From Streptomyces novaecaesareae (GTDB lineage: Bacteria; Actinomycetota; Actinomycetes; Streptomycetales; Streptomycetaceae): a DNA stretch of 28,541 nt. The notes beneath the pieces were generated by a model. It had not been told where the DNA came from, ran no database searches, and worked only from the letters and a program-made list of their open reading frames with translations. Positions within the stretch are counted from its first letter, which is position 1. Each line of letters starts with the position of its first letter. The stretch spans positions 1 to 28,541 of the forward strand of contig NZ_JNWQ01000089.1 in assembly GCF_000716875.1 (NCBI RefSeq), written 5' to 3'. Made by a program: the position numbers and the translations under genes. Shown in pieces: positions 14,993 to 22,075 of the stretch.

Positions 14993-15277
14993 ATGAGGAC
15001 GATTACCCAGCGGGAGTTCCGGAACAACTCCGCCGCGGTGATGGACGCGGTGGAGGCGGGGGAGACCTTCCACATCACCAGGAACGGGGTCGAGGTCGCC
15101 GAGCTGCGGCCGGTGTCCGGGCGCCGGCGGCTCACGGCGGAGGAGCTGGTGGCGCGGCACGTGAAGCTGCCGCGGGTGGACTACCACCAGATGCGCAAGG
15201 AGGCCGAGGAGGACTTCGGCCCCGAGGAGCTGGTGGGGGACGAGGGCGACGACCCGTTCGAGCGGCGGCGTGGCTGA
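14993..15277 (+). CDS. Phd/YefM-type antitoxin
   Basis: This is a 94-residue type II antitoxin. The N-terminal domain TITQREFRNNSAAVMDAVEA, then ETFHITRNGVEVAELRPV, is the typical Phd/YefM DNA-binding fold. The acidic C-terminal part (EAEEDFGPEELVGDEGDDPF) is the flexible tail that neutralises the toxin. The start ATG 14993 is preferred because the protein begins MRTITQ and a -10-like box lies at leaderless distance. The stop overlaps the toxin start by eight bases, ensuring coupled synthesis. Confidence 0.9.
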   Translation: MRTITQREFRNNSAAVMDAVEAGETFHITRNGVEVAELRPVSGRRRLTAEELVARHVKLPRVDYHQMRKEAEEDFGPEELVGDEGDDPFERRRG

Positions 15278-15692
15278 GCGCCGGCGGGCGTCCCGGCGGC
15301 GGCCGGCCGGGGTGCTGGACACCTGCGTCTACATCGACCTGGCCCTGCTCAGCCCGGCCGACCTGCCGGCCGTGCCGGAGCTGACCGCGATCACCTTCGC
15401 CGAGCTGCAGCAGGGCGTGTCGATGGCCCGGGACCCGGTGAGCCGGGCGGCCCGGCTGGAGGTACTCGGCGCGGCGATGGCCGATTTCGACCCGCTGCCC
15501 TTCGACGCGGCCGCCGCCGCCCGCTACGGGACGCTGGTCACCCTCACCATCGCCGCCGGGCGGCAGCCGCGCCCGCGCCGGATCGACCTGATGATCGCCG
15601 CCGTGGCCTCCGCCCACGGGCTGCCGCTGTACACCCGCAACGTGGCGGACTTCCGGGGGCTGGGCTCGGCGGTGGAGGTCATCGGGGTGTGA
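15270..15692 (+). CDS. PIN-domain (VapC-like) toxin
   Basis: This is a 140-residue PIN-domain ribonuclease. The acidic active site is complete: VLDTCVYIDL (Asp17), TFAELQQGV (Glu), RIDLMIAAVA (Asp) and TRNVADF (Asn/Asp). VapC-type toxins cleave tRNA or rRNA when released from the antitoxin; the target here is not known. The N-terminus is Arg-rich. The GTG start overlaps the antitoxin gene. It is accessory DNA in function, but base composition resembles its neighbours. Confidence 0.9.
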   Translation: MAERRRASRRRPAGVLDTCVYIDLALLSPADLPAVPELTAITFAELQQGVSMARDPVSRAARLEVLGAAMADFDPLPFDAAAAARYGTLVTLTIAAGRQPRPRRIDLMIAAVASAHGLPLYTRNVADFRGLGSAVEVIGV

Positions 15693-15711
15693 CGGCGGAT
15701 CTACGGGCGCG

Positions 15712-15758
15712 CCGCGAACTCCGCGGTCCAACCGGCGCTCCGCGAACTCCGTGGTCCA
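15712..15758. repeat. 19-bp direct repeat, 28-bp period
   Basis: CCGCGAACTCCGYGGTCCA occurs at 15712-15730 and 15740-15758 with one mismatch, in the 82-base gap between the toxin stop and the convergent oxidoreductase stop. It may act in transcript termination. Confidence 0.8.
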
Positions 15759-15774
15759 GCCCTTCCCGCAGGCC

Positions 15775-16866
15775 TCAGCCCAGGCGGACCGCCGTCCCCG
15801 TGGCGGCGGAGGCGCGGGCGGCCTCCAGGACGGTGAGGGTGGCCACCGCGTCGCGCGGGTCGACCGGGGGCGGGGTGCCGGGGGCGGCCAGGGCGGCGAC
15901 GATCCCCGCGTAGTAGGCGGGGTAGTCGCCCGGGTCGGTCGGGAGGGAGATCGCGGACTCGTCGGTGCCGAGGGTGCCGTAGTTCGAGGGCTGGTCGGTG
16001 CCCCAGGGGCGGGTGTCGTCGGGGCGCAGGCCCGCCCGCAGGTCGGCCTCCTGCGGGTCCATGCCGGACTTCACGTAGCCGGCGGTGTCGCCGAGCACCC
16101 GCAGCCGGGGGCCGATCAGCGGGGTGATGGCGCTGGTCCACAGGTGCGAGCGGGTGCCGGAGGCGTGGGTGAGGGCGAGGAAGGCGTCGTCGTCCACGAC
16201 CGCTCCGTCGCGCCGCACGTCGATCTCCGCGTACACCGTCTCGACCGGCCCGAACAGGGTGAGCGCCTGGTCGACCAGGTGGCTGCCCAGGTCGTACAGG
16301 GTGCCGCCGACCTCGGCCGGGTCGGCCAGCTCGCGCCAGCCGGGCTTGGGCTTGGGGCGGAAGCGCTCGAAGCGGGACTCGAAGCGGTGCACCCGGCCGA
16401 GCGCGCCACCTTGCACCAGCCGGCCGACGGTGAGGAAGTCGCCGTCCCAGCGCCGGTTCTGGAAGACGGAGAGCAGGACGCCCTGCTCCTCCGCGAGCCG
16501 GCACAGCTCCAGCGCCTGGGCGGCGGTGGCGGCCAGCGGCTTGTCCACCACGGTGGCCAGGCCGGCCCGCAGGGCGGCCCGGGCGAGCGGGGCGTGGGTG
16601 CGGTTGGGCGAGGCGATGACGACCAGGTCGAGCGCGTCCGGGTCGGCGAGCAGCTGTTCGGGGGTGTCGACGGCCCGGGCGTCGGGGTGCTCCTGCGCCA
16701 GCTGCGCGCGCCGCTCGGGGTTGGCGGTGACCACGGCGTCCAGCCGCAGCCCCGGCGTGGTGGCGATCAGCGGCGCGTGGAACGCGGAACCGGCCAGGCC
16801 GTAGCCGATCAGGCCGACGCGGAACGGGCGGTCGGGCCGGGGGCGGGAGCTCGTCTGCGGGTTCAT
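15775..16866 (-). CDS. Gfo/Idh/MocA-family oxidoreductase
   Basis: This is a 363-residue NAD(P)-dependent sugar or inositol dehydrogenase-type protein. The N-terminal Rossmann fold has VGLIGYGLAGSAFHAPLI (GxGxxG). VVIASPNRTHAPLARAAL and the signature VVDKPLAATAAQA (with EKP replaced by DKP) mark the cofactor and catalytic Lys region. The C-terminal domain contains GGTLYDLGSHLVDQALTLFG, with the Asp/His pair of the active site. It is close to bacterial oxidoreductases of the YdgJ type. The substrate is unknown. Start ATG 16866 has only a weak GAGTAGG ribosome binding site. It is a single gene with a tandem repeat in its upstream region. Confidence 0.9.
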   Translation of the reverse strand: MNPQTSSRPRPDRPFRVGLIGYGLAGSAFHAPLIATTPGLRLDAVVTANPERRAQLAQEHPDARAVDTPEQLLADPDALDLVVIASPNRTHAPLARAALRAGLATVVDKPLAATAAQALELCRLAEEQGVLLSVFQNRRWDGDFLTVGRLVQGGALGRVHRFESRFERFRPKPKPGWRELADPAEVGGTLYDLGSHLVDQALTLFGPVETVYAEIDVRRDGAVVDDDAFLALTHASGTRSHLWTSAITPLIGPRLRVLGDTAGYVKSGMDPQEADLRAGLRPDDTRPWGTDQPSNYGTLGTDESAISLPTDPGDYPAYYAGIVAALAAPGTPPPVDPRDAVATLTVLEAARASAATGTAVRLG

Positions 16867-16897
16867 ACGGCCTACTCAATCACGAGGCGACCGCTTG

Positions 16898-16931
16898 CTC
16901 CCGGTTTCGTCCGACTCCCGGTTTCGTCCGA
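16898..16931. repeat. Perfect 17-bp tandem repeat
   Basis: CTCCCGGTTTCGTCCGA occurs at 16898-16914 and again at 16915-16931. It lies 32 bases before the oxidoreductase start, where it could serve as an operator; each copy holds CGG-N6-CCG. Confidence 0.9.
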
Positions 16932-16973
16932 GGCGGCCGGGTTCCGTACGGCCGGACCGCGGGCCCGGAGCGG

Positions 16974-17615
16974 TCAGTGGTCGGGGAGGGGCGCCGGCTC
17001 CTGGTCGGGGAAGACGGCCGGTTCGTGGTCGGGGCAGTCCACGCGCAACTGGCCGTCGCCGAAGGGCGCGTCGACGAAGTCGCAGTGGTGCGGCGCGAGC
17101 GGGTCCCCGGGGTGGGCGTCGGGCCGGTAGAAGCGGCAGGTGACGCAGGTGCGGGAGACCGGGACGGCGCCGTGGCGCTGGAGCGCGCGGATCATCGTGG
17201 TGGTGCCGCGGAGCATCGCGGCCACGGTGTCCCGGTCGAGCTCGGCGAGCGCCTCGCCCAGCGGCGGCGGGACGACGGCGAGGCGCTCGGCCTCGGTGCG
17301 GCCGGCCTCGGTGAGGGTCAGGGTGACGGCGCGGGAGTCGGCGCGGTCGCGTTGACGGTCCACCAGCTCCTTGCCGACGAGGGCGCGCACGGCGTCGCTG
17401 ACGGTGGGGGCGGTGGAGGCCAGCGCGGTGACGATCTCGCCCTGGCGGCGGGGGCGTCGGTCGCCGGCCAGGAAGAGCAGGATGTCGGCCTGGAGAGGGG
17501 TGAGCCGGACCGGGCCGGCGTTGTGCCAGGTGCTCAGGCGCACGGCCTGGCCCAGCCGGGTGAGCCCGATCAGCAACTGCTCGCTGGGGGAGAGTCCGGG
17601 CAACTGGTCCGCCAT
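16974..17615 (-). CDS. MarR-family regulator with C-terminal Cys/His cluster
   Basis: This is a 213-residue MarR-type regulator. The winged helix covers about residues 36-110: LTPLQADILLFLAG, then STAPTVSDAVRALVGKELVD as the recognition helix and RADSRAVTLTLTEAG as the wing. The C-terminal extension has Cys157, Cys160, His176-His177, Cys178 and Cys194 (TCVTCRFY, PHHCDF, VDCPDH), a probable metal site or redox switch. The tail repeats FPDQEPAPLPDH. The start ATG 17615 gives a normal MarR N-terminus; GAGAGGGG lies ten bases upstream. It is divergent from the AhpD-like gene, with three near-identical operators between them, so it most likely represses both itself and that gene and is released by oxidants or a metal change. 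Confidence 0.9.
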   Translation of the reverse strand: MADQLPGLSPSEQLLIGLTRLGQAVRLSTWHNAGPVRLTPLQADILLFLAGDRRPRRQGEIVTALASTAPTVSDAVRALVGKELVDRQRDRADSRAVTLTLTEAGRTEAERLAVVPPPLGEALAELDRDTVAAMLRGTTTMIRALQRHGAVPVSRTCVTCRFYRPDAHPGDPLAPHHCDFVDAPFGDGQLRVDCPDHEPAVFPDQEPAPLPDH

Positions 17616-17689
17616 GGTGTCCGATCCCCTCTCCTGTCCTGATCCTGTCGGGGTGCCCTCGGGTCTCCCGCAGGACACCCCTTGCATTC

Positions 17690-17702
17690 TAGGCAGTGCC
17701 AA
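17690..17702. promoter_or_regulatory. MarR operator 1
   Basis: TAGGCAGTGCCAA matches the reverse complement of operator 3 in 12 of 13 bases. It overlaps a minus-strand -10-like TAGAAT (17686-17691). Confidence 0.65.
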
Positions 17703-17703
17703 C

Positions 17704-17709
17704 TATATT
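17704..17709 (+). promoter_or_regulatory. Probable -10 box of the AhpD-like gene
   Basis: TATATT follows TTGCAT (17682-17687) by 16 bases, giving a recognisable promoter. It is bracketed by operators 1 and 2. Confidence 0.5.
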
Positions 17710-17721
17710 TGGCTCTGCCAA
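17709..17721. promoter_or_regulatory. MarR operator 2
   Basis: TTGGCTCTGCCAA differs from operator 3 at one base and is spaced 20 bp from it. Confidence 0.75.
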
Positions 17722-17728
17722 CAAGAAC

Positions 17729-17741
17729 TTGGCACTGCCAA
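17729..17741. promoter_or_regulatory. MarR operator 3
   Basis: TTGGCA-C-TGCCAA is a perfect palindrome, the consensus of the three-site array. Confidence 0.8.
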
Positions 17742-17775
17742 CGAAAGTCAGTCGCACCGAACGGAGAACACAGCC

Positions 17776-18333
17776 ATGCCCCGACTCGGCACCGTCGACC
17801 CCACGACCGCCGAACCCGCCGCCAAGGCCCTCCTCGACAAGGTCGAGAAGGCCCTCGGCGTGACGCCCAACATGATGCGCGCCATGGCCGTGTCACCCGC
17901 CGTCCTGGAGGCCTACCTGGCCTTCAGCGGAGCCCTGGCCAAGGGGCGCCTCGGCGCCGGCCTGCGGGAGCAGATCGCCCTTGTCACCGCCGTCGAGAAC
18001 GCCTGCGACTACTGCTACGCCGCCCACCACGTCCTGGGCGCCCGGGCCGGCGTCAGCCCGGCCGACCTCGCCGCCGGCGGCCACGCCGGGGCCGCCGACC
18101 CGAAGGAGGCCGCGGCCCTGCGGTTCGCCCGGGCCGTCCTGCGCAGCAAGGGCTTCGTCTCCGACGAGGACCTCGCCGAGGTGCGCGCGGCCGGCTTCGG
18201 GGACGGCGAGATCGGCGAGATCGTCGGCGCCGTCGCACTGAACTCCTTCACCAACTGGTTCAACTCGGTCGGCCGGACCGACATCGACTTCCCGGTCGTC
18301 CCGCTGCCCGAGCCCGCGCAGCTCCCCGCCTGA
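17776..18333 (+). CDS. AhpD-like (carboxymuconolactone decarboxylase family) peroxidase
   Basis: This is a 185-residue CMD/AhpD-family protein. ENACDYCYAAHHVLG has the redox CxxC (Cys77, Cys80) followed by His84, and Glu65 (REQIALV) completes the proton relay of AhpD-type alkylhydroperoxidases. The C-terminus (EIVGAVALNSFTNWFN) is typical of the all-helical fold. It should reduce peroxides or related electrophiles using the Cys pair. A GGAGAA ribosome binding site lies eight bases before the ATG at 17776. It is divergent from the Cys-rich MarR regulator and controlled from the triple-operator region. A strong terminator follows. Confidence 0.9.
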   Translation: MPRLGTVDPTTAEPAAKALLDKVEKALGVTPNMMRAMAVSPAVLEAYLAFSGALAKGRLGAGLREQIALVTAVENACDYCYAAHHVLGARAGVSPADLAAGGHAGAADPKEAAALRFARAVLRSKGFVSDEDLAEVRAAGFGDGEIGEIVGAVALNSFTNWFNSVGRTDIDFPVVPLPEPAQLPA

Positions 18334-18350
18334 GCCCCCCGACCCGGCGC

Positions 18351-18389
18351 CCGACGCCCCCTCCCGACCGCGGCGGGAGGGGGCGTCGG
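18351..18389 (+). terminator. Strong terminator after the AhpD-like gene
   Basis: A 16-bp perfect stem (18351-18366 with 18374-18389) and a 7-base loop begin 17 bases after the stop. There is no T-run. Confidence 0.85.
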
Positions 18390-18989
18390 CCAAGACCTCA
18401 GCGGCGTTATTGCCAGCGCCCTTGAATTTGTCCATGAGTGACGCCAGCGGGGCGAGGAAACCAGGTAGTTGGGGCGGCAGAACAGGGCGCGGTCGAGAGC
18501 GCCGGATGAGTCGGCGGACTTGGCCACGTAGGCAGCGACCGTGTGATCGGTCAGCTCGGCGCTGGTGTCGAAGGCAGCGATCTCGCGCACGTCGAGCTGT
18601 TCACCCCGGGCGAGTTCGCGTTCCCCGACTGGTCCGACTCGACCGCAATGCGGACCCGGACGGCAGCGTCCCGGTCCGCGCGACGACCGTCGACAAGAGC
18701 GTGTCGCCGGCACCTGACCTGGTCAGGCGCAGCTTCGCGGTCCCAGCGTCGCAGGTGCGCTGGTACGCGGGGACACCACGTACGTATCTGCCGGTCGACA
18801 GGGCTCTTGGTGCGCTTCAGTCGGGGTGTCGGTCTGGGGGCCTGCAGGTGAGCACTGTGGGGTGCGCTGATGGGCGACTACGCTGGTCGGCGTTGGGGCA
18901 GCCTGTGGTGCCCGGCCGGCCGAGGGTGTCCGGTCCGGAGCGATGTGCGAGATCGTTCAGAACCGTTGCAAGACCTAGGAGACACCTAC
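18390..18989. other. Gene-poor region with decayed sequence
   Basis: Apart from the replication-initiator relic, this 600-base stretch has weaker codon bias than its neighbours and no supported gene. The minus-strand segment at about 18392-18458 reads GFLAPLASLMDKFKGAGNNA and could be another fragment, but I cannot name it. The part from about 18700 to 18989 leads into the NagD-like gene and contains no firm promoter; TACGCT near 18875 is one weak -10 candidate. Confidence 0.5.
18459..18640 (-). pseudogene. Relic of a RepSA-type replication initiator
   Basis: One minus-strand frame reads GERELARGEQLDVREIAA, then ELTDHTVAAYVAKSADSSGA, then LDRALFCRP. The core matches what I know of the replication initiators of Streptomyces plasmids and integrative elements (RepSA-like), which carry a E-L-T-D-H-T-V-A-A-Y-V-A-K-Y-A-T-K segment followed by S-G-T-V-D-R and a C-R-P-C motif. 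The Y-A-T-K part and the second Cys of the CxxC-type motif are lost, and no start or continuing frame exists on either side, so about 60 codons of a roughly 450-codon gene remain. It points to the decayed end of an integrated element. I did not find an attachment site or tRNA. Confidence 0.55.
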
Positions 18990-19769
18990 GTGGTAGAGCG
19001 AAAGCCCATCGAGGCGTGGTTGACCGACATGGACGGGGTCCTCATTCACGAGGGCACCCCGATTCCGGGGGCCGGCGAGTTCATCAGCAAGCTGCGGGAG
19101 TCCGGCAAGCCGTTCCTGGTGCTGACCAACAACTCGATCTACACCCAGCGTGACCTCCAGGCCCGGCTCGCCCGGATGGGGCTCGACATCCCGGCCGAGA
19201 ACATCTGGACGTCGGCGCTGGCCACCGCCAAGTTCCTCGGCACCCAGCGGCCGGGCGGCACCGCGTACGTGATCGGCGAGGCCGGCCTCACCACGGCCCT
19301 GCACGACGTCGGGTACGTGCTGACCGACAGCGAGCCCGATTTCGTCGTCCTCGGCGAGACCCGCACCTACTCCTTCGAGGCGCTCACCAAGGCGATCCGC
19401 CTGATCAACCAGGGCGCCCGGTTCATCTGCACCAACCCGGACGAGACCGGCCCCTCGACCGAGGGCGTGCTGCCGGCCACCGGCTCGGTCGCGGCCCTGA
19501 TCACCAAGGCGACCGGCGTCGACCCGTACTTCGTCGGCAAGCCCAACCCGCTGATGATGCGCGAGGCGCTGAACACCGCCGGCGCCCACTCCGAGACCGC
19601 CGTGATGATCGGCGACCGGATGGACACCGACATCGTCGCGGGCATGGAGGCCGGCATGGAGACCATCCTGGTGCTCACCGGCCTGACCTCCGCCGGAGAC
19701 GTGGAGCGCTTCCCGTACCGGCCGACCCGCGTGGTCAAGTCGATCGCGGACCTGGTCGGGCTGGTCTAG
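18990..19769 (+). CDS. NagD-like HAD-IIA phosphatase
   Basis: This is a 259-residue HAD phosphatase of the NagD/4-nitrophenylphosphatase subfamily (C2 cap). Motif I is LTDMDGVLI (Asp13, Asp15). VLTNNS is motif II, the cap begins after [10 protein letters not shown] and holds [27 protein letters not shown] carries the motif III Lys, and [14 protein letters not shown] is motif IV. Such enzymes hydrolyse nucleoside or sugar phosphates. The GTG at 18990 is chosen because AGGAG (18977-18981) lies eight bases before it and the protein then starts [10 protein letters not shown]; a longer frame from 18870 does not look coding. Confidence 0.9.
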   Translation: MVERKPIEAWLTDMDGVLIHEGTPIPGAGEFISKLRESGKPFLVLTNNSIYTQRDLQARLARMGLDIPAENIWTSALATAKFLGTQRPGGTAYVIGEAGLTTALHDVGYVLTDSEPDFVVLGETRTYSFEALTKAIRLINQGARFICTNPDETGPSTEGVLPATGSVAALITKATGVDPYFVGKPNPLMMREALNTAGAHSETAVMIGDRMDTDIVAGMEAGMETILVLTGLTSAGDVERFPYRPTRVVKSIADLVGLV

Positions 19770-19787
19770 CCTCTGCGGTGCGGTCGT

Positions 19788-19822
19788 GGGCCCCGTTCCG
19801 GCCGATCGCCGGGGCGGGGCCC
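19788..19822 (+). terminator. Stem-loop after the NagD-like gene
   Basis: GGGCCCCG (19788-19795) pairs with CGGGGCCC (19815-19822), with an inner CCGGC/GCCGG stem. It lies between the NagD-like stop and the ltrA ribosome binding site. Confidence 0.55.
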
Positions 19823-19851
19823 GCTTCGTACCTGTGGGGAGGCATGGGCGG

Positions 19852-21102
19852 ATGAGTACGACGGGGGAAGCGGACGCGGACGCGGAAGGCGTCGGGGAGA
19901 AGCGGGTCACCTGGGCGGAGCTGTACTTCGACCTGGTCTTCGTCCTCGCTATCACCCAGGTCTCCGGGCTGCTGCACCACCACCACGATGCGACCGGCCT
20001 GGTCCGGGCACTGGTGGTGTTCGTCCCGGTGTACTGGTGCTGGGTCGGCACCACCGTGCAGGCCAACATCCGGGACGTGGACAACCCGCGGGACCGCCTG
20101 GGCATCCTGCTGGTCGGGCTGGCCGGCCTGTTCATGGCACTGGCGATCCCGGGCGCGTACGGCAGGCGGGGCGTGCTGCTCGGCGCCGCGTACTGGCTGG
20201 CCCGGGTGGTGCTGCTGCTCCTGCTGGTCCGCGTCCCGGGTGTCTGGCGCGGCCCGTACGGGGTGGGCGTGCTGGTCAGCGGGCCGCTGCTGGTGGTGGG
20301 CGGGCTGCTGCCGGACGGGCCGCGGCTCGCGCTGTGGGCGGCGGCCGCCCTCTGCGACCTGGCCGCGCCGACGGTGTTCCGGCGGCGGCTGGCGAAGGTC
20401 TCCTACCACCCGGCGCACATGCCGGAGCGGTTCGCGCTGTTCCTGCTGGTGGCGCTCGGCGAGTCGATCGTCGGGATCGGCGGCACGGCTGCCTCGGCCC
20501 GGCTGGACGCGGCCGAACTCGCCGCCGTGGCCGCCGCGTTCACTATCTCGGCGGGCCTGTGGTGGCAGTACTTCGTGTACGCGGCGGACGCGATGCGGCA
20601 CGCCGTGGTGATCGCCGACTCGCGCCGGGACGTGGTCCGGCGGATCTTCCAGTACGGGCACCTGGCGCTGGTGGCCGGGGTGATCGGGGTGGCGGTCGGC
20701 TTCGGGGAGACGGTCGCGGACCCGTGGCGGGCGCTCGGCCCGGGGGCGGTGGCGCTGCTGTACGGAGGCTGCGCGCTGTACCTGCTGACCTTCGGGTACA
20801 CGCGCTGGATGATGTTCCGTCGGGTCGCGACGACCCGGATCGGCGCGGCGGCCGTGGCGCTCGTGCTGCTGCCCGCGATGGTGCGGCTGCCGGCGCTGGT
20901 GGTGCTGGTGGCACTGGCGGTGCTGCTGGTGGCGTTGAACGTGCTGGAGCACCTCCGGGTGGAACGTGCCTCCCGGGCCGCCGCCTCCGCCGTTCCTGCT
21001 TCCGGTTCCGCTCCTGCTCCTGCCTCCGCTCCTGCCTCCGCTCCTGCTCCTGCCTCCGCTCCTGATCCTGCCTCCGCTCCCGCCCGCGCTCCTGTGGAGT
21101 GA
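19852..21102 (+). CDS. LtrA-family low-temperature-requirement membrane protein
   Basis: This is a 416-residue integral membrane protein of the LtrA family, named for a Listeria protein needed for growth in the cold; its biochemical role is unknown. The N-terminal VTWAELYFDLVFVLAITQV is the family signature, with the acidic E and D in the first helix. RFALFLLVALGESIVGIG is the second conserved block. About ten to twelve membrane helices are present. The C-terminal 35 residues are a Pro/Ala/Ser repeat (SAPAPASAPASAPAP...). Start: ATG 19852 with GGAGG nine bases upstream. Confidence 0.85.
   Translation: MSTTGEADADAEGVGEKRVTWAELYFDLVFVLAITQVSGLLHHHHDATGLVRALVVFVPVYWCWVGTTVQANIRDVDNPRDRLGILLVGLAGLFMALAIPGAYGRRGVLLGAAYWLARVVLLLLLVRVPGVWRGPYGVGVLVSGPLLVVGGLLPDGPRLALWAAAALCDLAAPTVFRRRLAKVSYHPAHMPERFALFLLVALGESIVGIGGTAASARLDAAELAAVAAAFTISAGLWWQYFVYAADAMRHAVVIADSRRDVVRRIFQYGHLALVAGVIGVAVGFGETVADPWRALGPGAVALLYGGCALYLLTFGYTRWMMFRRVATTRIGAAAVALVLLPAMVRLPALVVLVALAVLLVALNVLEHLRVERASRAAASAVPASGSAPAPASAPASAPAPASAPDPASAPARAPVE
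20995..21092 (+). repeat. GCTCCTGCCTCC-type tandem repeats in the ltrA 3' end
   Basis: Units of 6 and 12 bases built from GCTCCT and GCCTCC repeat imperfectly and encode the Ser-Ala-Pro tail of the LtrA protein. Such repeats can change length by slippage. Confidence 0.85.
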
Positions 21103-21180
21103 GTTGTCGGTGGGCCTGTGTAGCGTTCGGGGTGAAAGAGGGCGTGCGGCGCAGCAGCCGCGGTGTGGGAGGTAGATGTC

Positions 21181-21909
21181 GTGACGGACACGGTCGAGGC
21201 GGGCGTGGTCGGGGCCGGTGCGGGCGACGGGCTGGAGCTGCCCGAGTCCTGGCGCGAGGTGCTGAGCGCCGAGACGGACAAGCCGTACTTCGCCGAGCTG
21301 GCGGCCTTCGTGGCGGCCCAGCGCGCGGAGCACGAGGTGTTCCCGCCGAGCGGCCAGGAGTTCGCCGCGCTGGAGGCCACTCCGTACGAGAAGGTCCGGG
21401 TGCTCGTGCTCGGCCAGGACCCGTACCACGACAACGGGCAGGCCCACGGCATGAGCTTCTCGGTGCTGCCCGGCACCAGGACGCCGCCCTCGCTGCGCAA
21501 CATCTTCAAGGAGCTGGACGCCGACCTGGGCATCCCGGCTCCGGACAACGGCTACCTGATGCACTGGGCCGAGCAGGGTGTGCTGCTGCTCAACGCGGTG
21601 CTCACGGTCCGCGCGCACGAGGCCAACTCGCACAAGGCGAAGGGCTGGGAGAAGTTCACCGACGCGGTGATCAAGGCCGTGAGCGACCGCGAGGAGCCGG
21701 TGGTCTTCGTGCTGTGGGGCAACTACGCGAAGAAGAAGCTGCCGCTGATCGACGTTTCCAGGCACGTGGTGGTGCAGGGCGCGCACCCGTCCCCGCTGTC
21801 CGCCAAGCTGTTCTTCGGGAGCCGCCCGTTCTCGCAGATCAACGAGGCGCTGGACGGCTTCGGCGGCGAGCCGATCGACTGGCAGGTGCCGAACCTGAAG
21901 CAGGACTGA
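21181..21909 (+). CDS. ung: Uracil-DNA glycosylase, family 1
   Basis: This is a 242-residue UDG that removes uracil from DNA in base-excision repair. The catalytic water-activating loop is LGQDPYHDNGQAHG with Asp80. The uracil-specificity segment LLLNAVLTVRAHEANSHKAKGW and the DNA-intercalating loop HPSPLS (202-207) are complete. VLWGNYAKKK is also standard. The GTG start is chosen because GGGAGG sits eight bases upstream. TAGCGT at 21121 might be part of its promoter, but no good -35 accompanies it. A stem-loop follows the stop. Confidence 0.95.
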   Translation: MTDTVEAGVVGAGAGDGLELPESWREVLSAETDKPYFAELAAFVAAQRAEHEVFPPSGQEFAALEATPYEKVRVLVLGQDPYHDNGQAHGMSFSVLPGTRTPPSLRNIFKELDADLGIPAPDNGYLMHWAEQGVLLLNAVLTVRAHEANSHKAKGWEKFTDAVIKAVSDREEPVVFVLWGNYAKKKLPLIDVSRHVVVQGAHPSPLSAKLFFGSRPFSQINEALDGFGGEPIDWQVPNLKQD

Positions 21910-21937
21910 GCGCCGGGGGCAGGGCCCCGATCGTCGG

Positions 21938-21984
21938 GTGGCCGTGGGCCGCGCGGGCTCGATCTCCCGTCCGCCCGCGGCCAC
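21938..21984 (+). terminator. Stem-loop after ung
   Basis: GTGGCCGTGGGC (21938-21949) pairs with GCCCGCGGCCAC (21973-21984), including one G-T pair, around a 23-base loop. Confidence 0.55.
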
Positions 21985-22075
21985 TTGACGTTCACCGCTG
22001 GTGGCCGTCGGCCCGTGCCGGGTGTGCTTAGCTGGTGCAGACCGGTCGCCGGACGGGTCGTGGGAGGGGCGGTAC

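Noticed and set aside
18410..19153. Plus-strand frame across the relic region into the NagD-like gene
   Set aside because: It is Arg-rich, continues out of frame over the NagD-like gene and has no recognisable domain.
21910..22075. Search for a CebR box (TGGGAGCGCTCCCA) in front of the GH6 gene
   Set aside because: No such palindrome is present in the upstream 166 bases.
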